Origin: Flavobacteriaceae bacterium bin25
GTDB lineage: Bacteria > Bacteroidota > Bacteroidia > Flavobacteriales > Flavobacteriaceae
Assembly (NCBI GenBank): GCA_002238525.1
Contig: MPMN01000010.1
Span: forward strand, 1 to 64,000
Direction: 5' to 3'
Length of the DNA: 64,000 nt
Both the position numbers and the translations under genes were made by a program. Numbering within the stretch: the stretch's first letter is position 1; the number at the start of each line of letters is the position of its first letter. A model generated the notes under the pieces. That model made no database searches. It had not been told where the DNA came from and saw nothing but the letters and a program-made list of their open reading frames with translations. Positions 48,791 through 58,929 of this stretch are shown here, piece after piece.

Positions 48791-49573
48791 ATGATTAGAA
48801 CTGACATAATCTATAATGAAGATTGTTTAGATACTCTGAGTAGAATTCCATCTGATTATGTGGACTGTGTCGTCACATCTCCGCCTTACAACATGAATTT
48901 GCGGATTCGAAATGGTCAGTACTGTTCACGTCAAATTGTTAAAGAGTTCAGCACAAAATATAACGGGTTTGCAGATAATCTACCTGTAGAAGAGTACAAC
49001 CAATTTCACACAAAGGTGTTGACGGAATTACTTAGAGTATCCAAAGTAATTTTCTACAATGTCCAAATTGTGACTGGCAGTAAAAGATCAGTGTTTAAAA
49101 TGATTGGTGATTTCACAGACTATTTAAAGGATATTATCATTTGGGATAAGGGAGTTGCACAACCGTCCATGCAAGAAAAAGTCATCAATCGAAGAGCAGA
49201 ACTCATTTTGGTCTTTGAAAAAGACTATCCCATAAGTAGGCAATATCGCTATGCCCAATTCAAGAGAGGTACTCTTGCAGATATTTGGCAAATAAAGAGA
49301 GAACCCAATTCTGTAATTGGTAGGACAACTAGTTCAAGTTCTCATGGAGCAACGTTTCCTGAAAAATTGGTTGAAACCATCCTAGAAAACTTTACCCAAC
49401 CCAAAGATGTCATATACGATCCATTTATGGGTACTGGAACCACAGCTGTCGTATCAAAAAAAATGGACAGACATTACATAGGGAGTGAAATAAACCCGGA
49501 GTATTGCCGAATAGGTAAAAACCGACTTAAAAATCTGTCTCTTCCTTTAGAGATACTGATGAAAGAAAAATAA
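48791..49573 (+). CDS. DNA methyltransferase (probable N4-cytosine) of the R-M system
   Basis: A 260-residue class beta methylase: motif IV TSPPYNMN comes first (the SPPY form is usual for N4-cytosine enzymes; N6-adenine is not excluded), then a target-recognition stretch, and then the AdoMet motif I DPFMGTGTTAVV near the C-terminus. Divergent from the MvaI/BcnI-like nuclease, so it should modify the same site. A degraded relative is at 13973-14165. Start at ATG 48791 (31 nt from the nuclease ATG). Confidence 0.9.
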   Translation: MIRTDIIYNEDCLDTLSRIPSDYVDCVVTSPPYNMNLRIRNGQYCSRQIVKEFSTKYNGFADNLPVEEYNQFHTKVLTELLRVSKVIFYNVQIVTGSKRSVFKMIGDFTDYLKDIIIWDKGVAQPSMQEKVINRRAELILVFEKDYPISRQYRYAQFKRGTLADIWQIKREPNSVIGRTTSSSSHGATFPEKLVETILENFTQPKDVIYDPFMGTGTTAVVSKKMDRHYIGSEINPEYCRIGKNRLKNLSLPLEILMKEK

Positions 49574-50117
49574 CCTGGAAATAGAAAAGACCGAGTTCGT
49601 CTGATTCAAAATGAATAGTGTCTTTAATCCTTCTGGACAGTTAGGTGAAAGCGGCTGGTTGACGATAGTCAGTGCAGTACATCTTTTGGTGCATTCTTGA
49701 TACGATTACATTTATGAGGCATTCTGTAATGTTAGAAAATAGCTTCAAACCGAAAACCTTGAAATGTTATTGTCAACTCGCAAATACAACATTTTTTCCA
49801 TACTGATGCTGTAGATTCCTGAATTAAGCCTATTCAGATATGACAAAAATTGATATAGAGTAGGTTGAAGAAAGAGATAAATTAACTATAGGGATCATCT
49901 TTTAATTTACATGAAAACGGTGTAATGATTATCGTAATCCAAAATTGTCATGATTTTACCAACGATTGAAGAGAAAAGAAATCAAGAATGTGGATATGCC
50001 AGAACAACAACTTTCAATTTAATGGACATCCAGGTGTTGGGAAATAGTACATCTTGGAAGAAAATAATTAGCAATAGATTTAATAGGGTAGTGACACCTT
50101 TCTTAATTGGTTTGAAT
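49574..50117. other. Region between the methyltransferase and AbiE genes
   Basis: No recognisable gene. A 75-codon frame at 49950-50177 has no family features and runs into the 3' end of the toxin gene. Probably residual intergenic DNA. Confidence 0.45.
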
Positions 50118-51026
50118 TTAAGTCCAACCTATTCGATTGTCTGTTTCAATTTTATTATCTATATTCTTTTCCTTTAATTTAGACAAGGCATCATATAAAT
50201 CAGGCAAAAATTCAGTCATCATCCAATGAAAAGACTGTCCTTTTTCATATATCAGATCTCTTCTCTCAAGGGCATTTATGTTCTTGTTAAAATTCTCGCT
50301 GTACTCTTTTTTTTGTAAATTGTTCATAAACTGTTTGAAGGTTGGATGAACCGGGTGTTTATTAAGATATGGTCTTCTAATGGATTTAAAAGGAATGTAT
50401 AGACTAAAACATCTGGCAATTTCTTCAATATCAAAATCTTGGTGATCTTTTGCGTAATAGACATCAAATAAATCCCTACCCTTGCTTCTTTGGTATAATG
50501 CCCCCAGTTTTTGACCAACCAACTCATTGAGGCGATAAGTAGTTATGTCCACTGTTTTTTGGATGTAAGGATTATTTATCTCGTGTCGAATAATTACAAA
50601 ACCTAGCACACTAAAGTGTTCTCTCGTGTTTATTTCTATCTTCAAAGTTTTGACATCCTCTTGATTGTTTCCCTTTTTTTGAAAAGAATCGTATTGGTAA
50701 AATAATTTACTACCTAGTTCACCTAAATCAGATTTAGGGCGATCATGAAAAAAATTAATTGCTTTTCGTATTTCTCCCAATGTAGAACCTATACGACGAC
50801 CTAAATAAATTTGTGATAAGTCAATATCTTCCGAAAATCTTAAATTTGATTTTAAGTATAATTTATGTAACGCAGTACCCCCTTTAAAAGCAACCTTATC
50901 TTTTAAAAAATCATTAGCATATAAGTTTACTATGCAATTTTCTAATAATAGGTCGTGTTCTGAATGATAAGGGTTCTTTAGCCCGGTTTTTTCTTGCCAC
51001 TCATAGATGATTTTAGGTGATAGCAT
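50118..51026 (-). CDS. AbiEii-type nucleotidyltransferase toxin
   Basis: A 302-residue DNA polymerase beta-fold nucleotidyltransferase: FKGGTALHKLY (Gly-Gly-Thr motif), RFSEDIDLS (catalytic Asp pair), LNELVGQKLGALYQRSKGRDLFDVYY, matching the AbiEii/AbiGii toxin family. Such toxins block growth during phage infection by modifying RNA or proteins with nucleotides; in AbiE systems the antitoxin AbiEi keeps them in check. It follows the AbiEi gene by 84 nt in the same direction, the normal antitoxin-toxin order. Confidence 0.87.
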   Translation of the reverse strand: MLSPKIIYEWQEKTGLKNPYHSEHDLLLENCIVNLYANDFLKDKVAFKGGTALHKLYLKSNLRFSEDIDLSQIYLGRRIGSTLGEIRKAINFFHDRPKSDLGELGSKLFYQYDSFQKKGNNQEDVKTLKIEINTREHFSVLGFVIIRHEINNPYIQKTVDITTYRLNELVGQKLGALYQRSKGRDLFDVYYAKDHQDFDIEEIARCFSLYIPFKSIRRPYLNKHPVHPTFKQFMNNLQKKEYSENFNKNINALERRDLIYEKGQSFHWMMTEFLPDLYDALSKLKEKNIDNKIETDNRIGWT

Positions 51027-51110
51027 AGTTTGGCAGGTTATTTATGTGTCGCATAATAAAATATCAAGTGCAACTAGAGGGAGGACTAACAAGAATCATT
51101 CGAATCCTTT

Positions 51111-52085
51111 TTATGTTATATTTTGATCTGTAAAATATCCTTTCTCATGAGGCATTGGTTCAAGGAGTTTTTTCCAAACTTCTGGATCCTCTCCTTGTTC
51201 TATAAGCATCTTTTGACCTTCTTCAGTCTCTACATCATAGTATCGATAGCCCATATAGAACAGATCACTATCCAAAAAAAACTTGACTTTGACCTTCCAC
51301 TTTTCACCCATTTCCTGTACTTCATCCTCATATACGTTGGTCCCTTCCTCGCCTTCCACTCCTTCACTTAGTAAAACAGGAAAAGTCTTGAATTGACTTA
51401 AATACTCTTCAATAGGTTTGTATAGATGTTCTCCTTGCTTCAACCTTAAATATTCCAACAAAAAACCAAACCGTTGTAATATGCTCTTATAGGGATACCA
51501 ACTGAGTAAATCTTCCACGTCTTTGGTAGTCATGTTATAGGATAATTCCTCAATGTTGGGTAAAATAGTATTGATTCCACCTATTTCCCTTTCATACCGA
51601 ATCAAATCCACAGTTGTTAAGGCACGTGAGGACATATTAAACGTATAGATGTCTTCTTTTCTTCGCACAATATTTTTTTTTGGCCATACAGAAACTGAAT
51701 GAAAAAAAGTGTCATACTGTTTTACTTTGATAGTTTTCATAGACGGTATATGGACATTCACAAAATCATTAAAAACAGATTGATGACTAGCTCCATTATA
51801 TTCAGATGCACTGAATAAACTAACGTAATAATCTCTTTTTAAATACTTAAACAAATCATCAATATAAAATGAGATAGGCATTCTAGGAAGACTACCATAT
51901 ATAGGATGTTTACCTATTAAATAAAATCCTCGCCTAAAAGCACTAATCTCCTTTTTTTCTATTGCATGAGATAGATCACCTTTAAGATGCATTCTTGCTT
52001 TTCCTGTAGCTAATTCTAATTCCTCTATCGAAAAACAATACTTGGAATCACCTACTTTATGTGCAATAAAATCCTGAAATTTCAT
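51111..52085 (-). CDS. AbiEi-like antitoxin / transcriptional regulator
   Basis: A 324-residue protein placed upstream of AbiEii. The N-terminus (ELELATGKARMHLKGDLSHAIEKKEISAF) reads as a winged-helix and the block RRGFYLIGKHPIYGSLPRMP is the typical AbiEi_4 sequence. It should repress its own promoter and neutralise the toxin. Part of a type IV toxin-antitoxin module active in phage defence. The C-terminal 80 residues (acidic linker EGVEGEEGTNVYEDEV and a final domain) are not recognised. Confidence 0.78.
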   Translation of the reverse strand: MKFQDFIAHKVGDSKYCFSIEELELATGKARMHLKGDLSHAIEKKEISAFRRGFYLIGKHPIYGSLPRMPISFYIDDLFKYLKRDYYVSLFSASEYNGASHQSVFNDFVNVHIPSMKTIKVKQYDTFFHSVSVWPKKNIVRRKEDIYTFNMSSRALTTVDLIRYEREIGGINTILPNIEELSYNMTTKDVEDLLSWYPYKSILQRFGFLLEYLRLKQGEHLYKPIEEYLSQFKTFPVLLSEGVEGEEGTNVYEDEVQEMGEKWKVKVKFFLDSDLFYMGYRYYDVETEEGQKMLIEQGEDPEVWKKLLEPMPHEKGYFTDQNIT

Positions 52086-52720
52086 CTTTATTATTTTTAT
52101 TTAGATTTTTTCGAATTTACAAATAATACTAATAGATAATCCCCATCCGGGAAGGGAATAAATAAAATTTCTGTTAGGCGTTAAATGGGTATCTTTTTTC
52201 AAGCATTAATATGCTAATACATCATATTTATTTCAATTTCAAGCCACTCTAATTATAGTTCATTAGTAATAGCACACTCATAACCAGCAAACCGTTGCTA
52301 TGAGAACGAATTCAAGAAAATTTCTTTCCTGAACAATCAAAATGGAGAAATCCAACCCAAAATTGGCTATTCGTTACTGGGATGAACAACACTACAAAAA
52401 ACAACTGTTTTTTTAATTATATTTCCTACTCCATCACTATTTCTTTACAATAGCCTTTAAAAAAAATCTTTACAAAAACTTTAGTTCAGCTGCCCTATTC
52501 AATGGTCATGGACTCTATACCATGGGTGAATTAATTGATACTACACCTCCTAATCTCTCACTAAATGGATATCAATTTCTATTATACGAAATACCAATAT
52601 GCTACTGATAATGCCACACCAGACGGTTTTTGCTCGAAGTATGCACGAAAATAAAGGAAAAGGATCTGGTTCAACAGAGTTAAACCATTTCTGGAATGTC
52701 TACTAGTCTTTAATTTAATC
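52086..52720. other. Right edge of the island, no gene found
   Basis: About 635 bp with no convincing frame and no promoter I can name. It separates the AbiE pair from metG and is probably eroded DNA. Confidence 0.45.
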
Positions 52721-54787
52721 TTAGCCTATGGGCTGACCATCTACTGTCTCTGAACCTTCTGGTTGAATAAAAATAGGCTTACCCTTTTCGTCTTCTGCTA
52801 AGAGCAACATACCCCTACTTTCTATCCCACGCATCTTTCTTGGTGCTAAATTAGCCAATAAGACAACCCGCTTACCAACTAATTCCTCTGGCTGATAATG
52901 TGGAAAAATACCCGATATAACCGTTCGAACCGATTCACCATCATTAATCAAAACTTTGATTAACTTATCAGTTTTGGGAACCCTCTTAGCCGATAGTATA
53001 GTGGATACCCTCAAATCTAATGAAGAAAAAGTCCCAAAAGATACATCTAGTTTCTTTGGAGGGAAATCTCTAGCAGATTCTTGCTGGCTTGAAATATTCT
53101 TTTTTAGCTTATCAAGCTGATTCTCGATTTGACTCTTGTCAATCTTTTCGAATAATCGTATAGGCTTTCCAATTAAATGACCCGGTTTAATAAATTCATC
53201 TTTATTGCTTATATCATTCCATGACGTTATTTTACTCTCATTATTCAATAATAGTTCTATCTTTTTTGAGGTAAAGGGTAAAAAAGGCTCGCTCAAAACT
53301 CCAAGCGCTTCGACCAACTGAAGACACAAATTCAGTATAGTTCCCACTCTTTTTTTGTCATGGTTAATCTTTTTCCACGGCTCTTGGTCTGCTAAATACT
53401 TGTTTCCCCTTCGAGAAAGATTCATAAACTCCGCTATAGCATCTCTAAACTTGAAGTTTTCAATATGATTTCCAATCTTTTCTGGAGCCTTTTGAATTGC
53501 TAAAAGAAAATCTTCATCATCTTTAATCAACTCTCGCCTTTCCGGGACAACCCTACCAAAATACTTATTAATCAGTACCACCGTTCGATTGATGAAATTC
53601 CCAAGATTAGCCACCAGCTCATTATTGTTCCGAGCTTGAAAATCTGTCCAAGTAAAATCACTATCTCGAGTTTCTGGAGCCGTAGAGGTCAATACATAAC
53701 GTAATACATCTTGCTTGCCAGGAAAATCCTCAAGATACTCGTGTAACCAAACCGCCCAATTTTTGGAAGTTGAAATTTTCTCCCCCTCAAGGTTTAAAAA
53801 TTCATTAGCCGGAACATTTTGGGGCAATATGAACAGTCCACTTGCCTTTAAAAGCATTGGAAAAATGATGCAGTGAAAAACAATGTTGTCCTTACCAATG
53901 AAATGATATAGTTCCGTATTCTCCCCTTTCCAATAGGGTTCCCATTCAACCCCCTTCTTTCGAGCCCATTCTTTTGTAGAAGAAATATAACCAATAGGAG
54001 CATCAAACCATACATAAATCACCTTGTTCTCATAGCCCTTTAAGGGAACCGGAATACCCCAATCTAAGTCTCTTGTAATGGCCCTAGGATTAAATCCCTG
54101 ATCGACCCAAGACTTCACCTGACCATAAACATTGGTTTTCCAATCTTTTTTGTGATTTTGAAGAATCCATTGCTTTATAAAATCTTGATAATTCTGCATA
54201 GGCAAATACCAATGTTTCGTTTTTTTTACAATCGGACAAGCATCAGAAATTGTGGATTTTGGATTAATCAATTCCATGACATTCAAGGAAGTACCACATT
54301 TTTCGCACTGATCCCCATAGGCCCCCTTATCACCACAATGCGGACAAGTACCAACTACATAACGATCCGCCAAAAATTGGTTCTCCTCAGGGTCGTAAAG
54401 CTGGGTGGATTCTCTTTCTTCAAAAACCCCCTTATGATACAAATGAAGAAATAATTCTTGTGTGGTTTGGTAGTGAATTTTTCGAGATGTCCTAGAATAA
54501 TTATCAAATGAAATGCCAAAATCTCTAAAAGATTTTTCGATGATGTTGTGGTACTTGTTTATGATATCCCTTGGGGTTAAGCCCTCTTGTTTAGCCCTCA
54601 TCGAAATAGCCACCCCATGTTCATCACTTCCACATATATAGATTACATCTCTTCTTCTTGCCCGTAAATACCGACAATATATATCTGCAGGAAGATAAAC
54701 CCCAGCCAAGTGTCCAATATGTACCGGACCATTTGTGTAGGGTAGTGCAGCAGTAACAGTATACCTCTTTGTATCGGAAGAACTCAT
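52721..54787 (-). CDS. metG: Methionyl-tRNA synthetase
   Basis: A 688-residue class I synthetase, charging tRNA-Met. NGPVHIGHLAGVYLP holds the HIGH motif; KISTSKN is the KMSKS-like loop; CPHCGDKGAYGDQCEKCG is the zinc knuckle pair. A C-terminal EMAPII/Trbp-type tRNA-binding domain follows (LDLRVSTILSAKRVPKTDKL, GIFPHYQPEELVGKRV, LAPRKMRGIES). Length is typical for the long MetRS type. A -7-like TACTTTTG lies only 7 nt upstream of the ATG, so the transcript may be leaderless. Confidence 0.97.
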   Translation of the reverse strand: MSSSDTKRYTVTAALPYTNGPVHIGHLAGVYLPADIYCRYLRARRRDVIYICGSDEHGVAISMRAKQEGLTPRDIINKYHNIIEKSFRDFGISFDNYSRTSRKIHYQTTQELFLHLYHKGVFEERESTQLYDPEENQFLADRYVVGTCPHCGDKGAYGDQCEKCGTSLNVMELINPKSTISDACPIVKKTKHWYLPMQNYQDFIKQWILQNHKKDWKTNVYGQVKSWVDQGFNPRAITRDLDWGIPVPLKGYENKVIYVWFDAPIGYISSTKEWARKKGVEWEPYWKGENTELYHFIGKDNIVFHCIIFPMLLKASGLFILPQNVPANEFLNLEGEKISTSKNWAVWLHEYLEDFPGKQDVLRYVLTSTAPETRDSDFTWTDFQARNNNELVANLGNFINRTVVLINKYFGRVVPERRELIKDDEDFLLAIQKAPEKIGNHIENFKFRDAIAEFMNLSRRGNKYLADQEPWKKINHDKKRVGTILNLCLQLVEALGVLSEPFLPFTSKKIELLLNNESKITSWNDISNKDEFIKPGHLIGKPIRLFEKIDKSQIENQLDKLKKNISSQQESARDFPPKKLDVSFGTFSSLDLRVSTILSAKRVPKTDKLIKVLINDGESVRTVISGIFPHYQPEELVGKRVVLLANLAPRKMRGIESRGMLLLAEDEKGKPIFIQPEGSETVDGQPIG

Positions 54788-54794
54788 TAACTAC

Positions 54795-54802
54795 CAAAAG
54801 TA
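54795..54802 (-). promoter_or_regulatory. Candidate -7 promoter element very close to metG start
   Basis: On the minus strand TACTTTTG fits TAnnTTTG; the ATG at 54787 begins only 8 nt after it, implying a transcription start at or near the start codon. Confidence 0.45.
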
Positions 54803-54847
54803 TACAAATCAACCAAGCTAACTTCATGCGATCATTGCACTAAACCA

Positions 54848-54879
54848 TTGATAAGATGAAAACCCTTTTGTTATATTTG
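54848..54879 (+). promoter_or_regulatory. Promoter for ACT-like gene: TTG - 21 nt - TATATTTG
   Basis: TTG at 54848-54850 and TATATTTG at 54872-54879 form a full -33/-7 pair with 21 nt spacing, 31 nt before ATG 54911. Confidence 0.6.
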
Positions 54880-54910
54880 TAACAACATTTAACATAAATA
54901 CAATTTAGTC

Positions 54911-55570
54911 ATGAAAACCATAACAAATGTAGTCACCGATTATGTCAAACAAAAGCCCTTTCTTTCAACTGCACTTGACCAAGGAATCATCAACATCACG
55001 GCTCTTGCTCGACAGATAAAGCCTGATATTCAAAAAAAGTTTGGGAAGAGTGTACAAATCGGGGCAATAGTGATGTCACTTAAAAGAATTTCCGATACCC
55101 TGGAATTCACTTCAACTCATCGTATAGTGAGAGCCTTACGCAATATCGGTTCTATAACAGTTAGAAGCTCTATGGTAGACTACAATTTTCGGCTTTCTTC
55201 TACCCTTTTAAAAAAACAAGCCCAGTTACTGATGCAGATAGATAAATCTACTGATGTATTCTATGCATCTTCAAGAGGTGTAGGTGAATCCAATATTATT
55301 GTCAGCAGCAATATATCAAGTCTAGTTGATGAAATATTTAAATCCGAAAAACTCCACTTCAAACAATCAAATTTATCGGCTATAACCATAAAACTACCCG
55401 AAGAAAATGTATCTATTCCCGGTATCTATTACTTCTTTTTTCAAAGACTCTCCTGGCAAAATATCAATGTTGTAGAGGTGATTTCCACCTCAAACGAAGT
55501 TACTCTATTGATGGATAATCAAGTCGTAATCAATGCCTTTGAAACTATACAGAAACTGAAGAATATTTGA
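54911..55570 (+). CDS. ACT-like domain protein, conserved in Bacteroidota
   Basis: A 219-residue protein, helical at the N-terminus (ALDQGIINITALARQI, a HTH-like segment) and with two ACT-like beta-alpha-beta halves in the rest (SNLSAITIKLPEEN; INVVEVISTSNEVTLLM, of the type seen at the end of aspartate kinases). It has no kinase domain. ACT domains usually sense amino acids. Function not known. Its 3' end overlaps the convergent mfd gene by 26 nt. Confidence 0.65.
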   Translation: MKTITNVVTDYVKQKPFLSTALDQGIINITALARQIKPDIQKKFGKSVQIGAIVMSLKRISDTLEFTSTHRIVRALRNIGSITVRSSMVDYNFRLSSTLLKKQAQLLMQIDKSTDVFYASSRGVGESNIIVSSNISSLVDEIFKSEKLHFKQSNLSAITIKLPEENVSIPGIYYFFFQRLSWQNINVVEVISTSNEVTLLMDNQVVINAFETIQKLKNI

Positions 55571-58500
55571 CTGCCTTGTGTAATTGTTTGAATACTGATA
55601 GTAGTATTGAAAAAGTGTCAATCCATCCTATCTCAACCCAGAAAGGGGTTTGTTCACTACTTTCATGATTCGAAAGCCGAAATGGATGTTCAATCTTATT
55701 GAGTTCATTTAGCAAAGCACTAAAGGCATTGTCTGTATAATGATTTTGAAAATCCCGCACAAAATAAGCCCGACACTTTCCGTCTTTTACAACAAGTTTC
55801 TCTATTTTTAGATGCTTAGCATACCATTTTACCCTTACTAATGAGATAAGACTCTTTAATTCTCTAGGCCAAGGACCAAAGCGATCTTTTATTTCTTCCT
55901 TTAACTCGGTTAACTGCTTCTCGTTATCTAGACTATTGATTTTCTGATAAAACAACATTCTCTCAGAAACTACATTGACATAGTCTTTAGGGATATAAGC
56001 CTCCAAATCCGTGACAATTTGAACCGCTTCTTCCTTGGGGGCCAAAACATTATTTAATTCAGAACCACTCAGAGACAATTCCCCCTCTGCTTTTAGTTCG
56101 TCAATGGTTTCTCTCAATATCTTGTGGTATGCATCAAAGCCCATTTCACTTATAAAACCACTTTGTTCAGCACCTAGAATATCCCCTGCCCCACGAATTT
56201 CAAGATCTTTCAAAGCTACATGGATTCCTTGACCTAATTCGGTAAATTCCTCAATAGACCGAATTCTTTTTTGTGCGTTGATAGGTACTGAAGATAGTTT
56301 TGGGGTGATTAAATAGGCAAAGGCTTTGATATTGCTTCGGCCAACCCTTCCCCTCATCTGGTAAAGATCACTCAGTCCATAGCGATGAGCATGATTAATA
56401 AAAATAGTATTGGCCTGAGGCACATCAAGCCCATTTTCAATGATGGTGGTTGATATCAAGACATCATATCTTCCGTCAATAAATCCCAACATCAACTCTT
56501 CAAGCTCTGTTCCCTTTTTCCGTCCATGACCAACCACCAAACGAGCTTCGGGGACAAGTTGCTGAATAAACTCCTTTACCTGTTCAATATTTTCGATGCG
56601 GTGGTGAACAAAAAAGACCCTACCTCTTCTCCTCATTTCGTACCTGATGGCATCTCGAATCAAATCCTTGTCTAATCGAATTAGATGCGTCTCAACCGGA
56701 TGACGATTTGGTGGAGGTGTATTGATTAAGGAAATGTCTCGAGCAGCCATCAGACTGAATTGTAATGTCCTAGGAATTGGGGTAGCAGTCAATGTCAATA
56801 CATCAACATTGTGCTTTAAATTTTTTAGTTTTTCCTTTACCGATACCCCAAATTTTTGTTCCTCATCTACAATTAAAAGACCTAAGTTTTTGAATTTGAT
56901 GCTGTTCCCAACAAGAATATGCGTTCCAATTATGATGTCAATCCTTCCACTTGAAAGTCCTTCAAGTATTTCTTTTTTCTGACGTGGATTTCTAAATCTA
57001 CTGATATAATCTACAGTTACTGGAAAATCATCTAGACGCTTCCAAAAAGTATTGTAATGCTGAAAAGCAAGTATCGTTGTGGGGACCAAAACAGCCACCT
57101 GAAAACCATTATCCACCGCTTTGAATGCAGCACGAATAGCCACTTCTGTTTTTCCAAATCCGACATCCCCACAGATCAATCGATCCATAGGACGCGATGA
57201 TTCCATATCCCTTTTTACATCATGAGTAGCCTTTATCTGATCAGGAGTGTCTTCATAGAAAAACGAGGCTTCTAGCTCCGCTTGTAGATAAGAATCCTCA
57301 GAACAACTCACTCCTATTTTCCTATTTCTCTTGGCATATAACTTGACCAAATCAAAGGCCAGCTCTTTGACTCGATATTTAGTTTTGGTCTTGAGTTTTT
57401 TCCACTTTTGACTCCCTAATTTGTATATCCTCGGGGGCTTACCATCTCTTGAATTATATCTTGAAATTTTTTCAAGAGAATGAATGCTTACATCCAAAGA
57501 ATCATTTTCAGCATAAAGGATTCGTATTACTTCTTGCTTTTTCCCCTTATGTTCAATAGTCCGCAATCCAGCAAATTTTCCAATCCCATGATCCATATGA
57601 GTAACAAAATCTCCGACTCTGAGTTGGGCAAGTTTGGTTACGCTTAAGGAGTTTTCAGAAGATTTATTCCACCCAACTTTAAATTTATGATACCGTTTGA
57701 AAATCTGATGATCGGTGTAATAGATACAACCGGCATCTATGTCTCGGAAACCACTGTATAATGGAAATGGTTTGGCATCATACTTCCCCTTTAAACCAAT
57801 GGCTTCAAAAACATCTTGGATTCTGCCAAGTTGTGGTTGGGTAGAACAAAAAATAGTATTGTCAAAACCCTGTTTATGGTACTCAAGAAGGTGGTCCATC
57901 AGTAACTCAAATTTCTTGTTAAAATCCGGTTGCTCTTCTTGATGAATTGTTAGTATTTGTTCGGGTGTAAATTCATCCGATTCCTTCAATAGAATTATAT
58001 TTTTCGATGCCAGAGAAGCAGAAAATTCTTCCTTTGAGGTAAACTGTGTTTTTACCGGCTGTTCTAATTCTTGATCGTACTTTACTTGATTGACCTCATT
58101 GGTTGCAAAAAGGCCGTCCGCCATTTGAAGTAATTGATCCAAATCAAAAAAAATATAGTTGCAGTCCTGATGAAAAATATCTACCAATGACTTAAGAGGC
58201 AATCTTTCTTTGACTTGACGTACATCAGGTAATATTTCGAAAGAATCTAATCGTTCTACGGTTCGTTGGGTTTTTGCTTCAAAGGTGCTTATTCTCTCAA
58301 CCTGATCATCAAAAAATTCAATTCGAACTGGCATAGGATAGGCATAAGAAAAAACATCAATAATACCCCCTCTTGTAGCAAATTCACCAGGCCGTAAGAC
58401 AAAATCTACATTATGAAAACCTTGTTCAAATAACTTCTCGTTGAGAACATCGAATTGATACACCTGATTTATCTGAATAGTTGAAGAAATGTTTTCAATG

Positions 58501-58808
58501 GTGTTTTTTTGATGGACTTTTTCGCAGAAAGCCCTATGATAGGTTAGTAGTACCTTAGGCTGGTCGCTTTGCTGTATTTTTTGAAGCGTTTCACTTCTTT
58601 GTAATAAATCGTACCGACCTGCCGGAGAAAGAGTTTTCCGTCCGGAAAAACTTGAAGGTAAAAAGAGAGTTTCACTATTGGGCAAAATCGTTTGAAAATC
58701 ATTTTGGTAATATGCCGCCTGTTCAGGGTCTTGACAAATGATGATCGTGTTTTTGGGGATATCTAAAAAACCTTTAGCTAACCGAAAAGTAATTCCCGAT
58801 CCCACCAT
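55545..58808 (-). CDS. mfd: Transcription-repair coupling factor
   Basis: A 1087-residue superfamily 2 translocase that removes stalled RNA polymerase and recruits UvrA. Order: UvrB-like N-terminal module (FATRGGIIDVFSYAYPMPVRIEFF), RNA polymerase-binding domain (GDFVTHMDHGIGKFAG), helicase motor (GDVGFGKTEVAIRAAF, DEEQKFGV, LTATPIPRTL, GRVGR) and C-terminal TRCF domain. The first ATG at 58808 lies inside a frame that stays open and protein-like for 31 codons upstream to ATT at 58901; that extension contains the usual Mfd N-terminal residues, so the true start is probably a non-ATG codon near 58901. Confidence 0.93.
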   Translation of the reverse strand: MVGSGITFRLAKGFLDIPKNTIIICQDPEQAAYYQNDFQTILPNSETLFLPSSFSGRKTLSPAGRYDLLQRSETLQKIQQSDQPKVLLTYHRAFCEKVHQKNTIENISSTIQINQVYQFDVLNEKLFEQGFHNVDFVLRPGEFATRGGIIDVFSYAYPMPVRIEFFDDQVERISTFEAKTQRTVERLDSFEILPDVRQVKERLPLKSLVDIFHQDCNYIFFDLDQLLQMADGLFATNEVNQVKYDQELEQPVKTQFTSKEEFSASLASKNIILLKESDEFTPEQILTIHQEEQPDFNKKFELLMDHLLEYHKQGFDNTIFCSTQPQLGRIQDVFEAIGLKGKYDAKPFPLYSGFRDIDAGCIYYTDHQIFKRYHKFKVGWNKSSENSLSVTKLAQLRVGDFVTHMDHGIGKFAGLRTIEHKGKKQEVIRILYAENDSLDVSIHSLEKISRYNSRDGKPPRIYKLGSQKWKKLKTKTKYRVKELAFDLVKLYAKRNRKIGVSCSEDSYLQAELEASFFYEDTPDQIKATHDVKRDMESSRPMDRLICGDVGFGKTEVAIRAAFKAVDNGFQVAVLVPTTILAFQHYNTFWKRLDDFPVTVDYISRFRNPRQKKEILEGLSSGRIDIIIGTHILVGNSIKFKNLGLLIVDEEQKFGVSVKEKLKNLKHNVDVLTLTATPIPRTLQFSLMAARDISLINTPPPNRHPVETHLIRLDKDLIRDAIRYEMRRRGRVFFVHHRIENIEQVKEFIQQLVPEARLVVGHGRKKGTELEELMLGFIDGRYDVLISTTIIENGLDVPQANTIFINHAHRYGLSDLYQMRGRVGRSNIKAFAYLITPKLSSVPINAQKRIRSIEEFTELGQGIHVALKDLEIRGAGDILGAEQSGFISEMGFDAYHKILRETIDELKAEGELSLSGSELNNVLAPKEEAVQIVTDLEAYIPKDYVNVVSERMLFYQKINSLDNEKQLTELKEEIKDRFGPWPRELKSLISLVRVKWYAKHLKIEKLVVKDGKCRAYFVRDFQNHYTDNAFSALLNELNKIEHPFRLSNHESSEQTPFWVEIGWIDTFSILLSVFKQLHKAVKYSSVSV

Positions 58809-58921
58809 TCCCTTTATGAGAGCACACGATTTCCCCTGTAGAATATGGTTTAATTTATTCTGAGAGATGCTGTTCTGAAAAGGATTAAAAATCTCCTTAA
58901 TGGCAGTTATTCCAAAGTTGC

Positions 58922-58929
58922 CAAATATA
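58922..58929 (-). promoter_or_regulatory. Candidate -7 promoter element for mfd
   Basis: On the minus strand TATATTTG fits TAnnTTTG. It ends 21 nt before ATT 58901, the same distance that other genes here show to their start codons, and 114 nt before the ATG at 58808. Confidence 0.5.

Noticed and set aside
49950..50177. 75-codon open frame before the AbiEii stop
   Set aside because: Ends inside the AbiEii coding region and has no family features.
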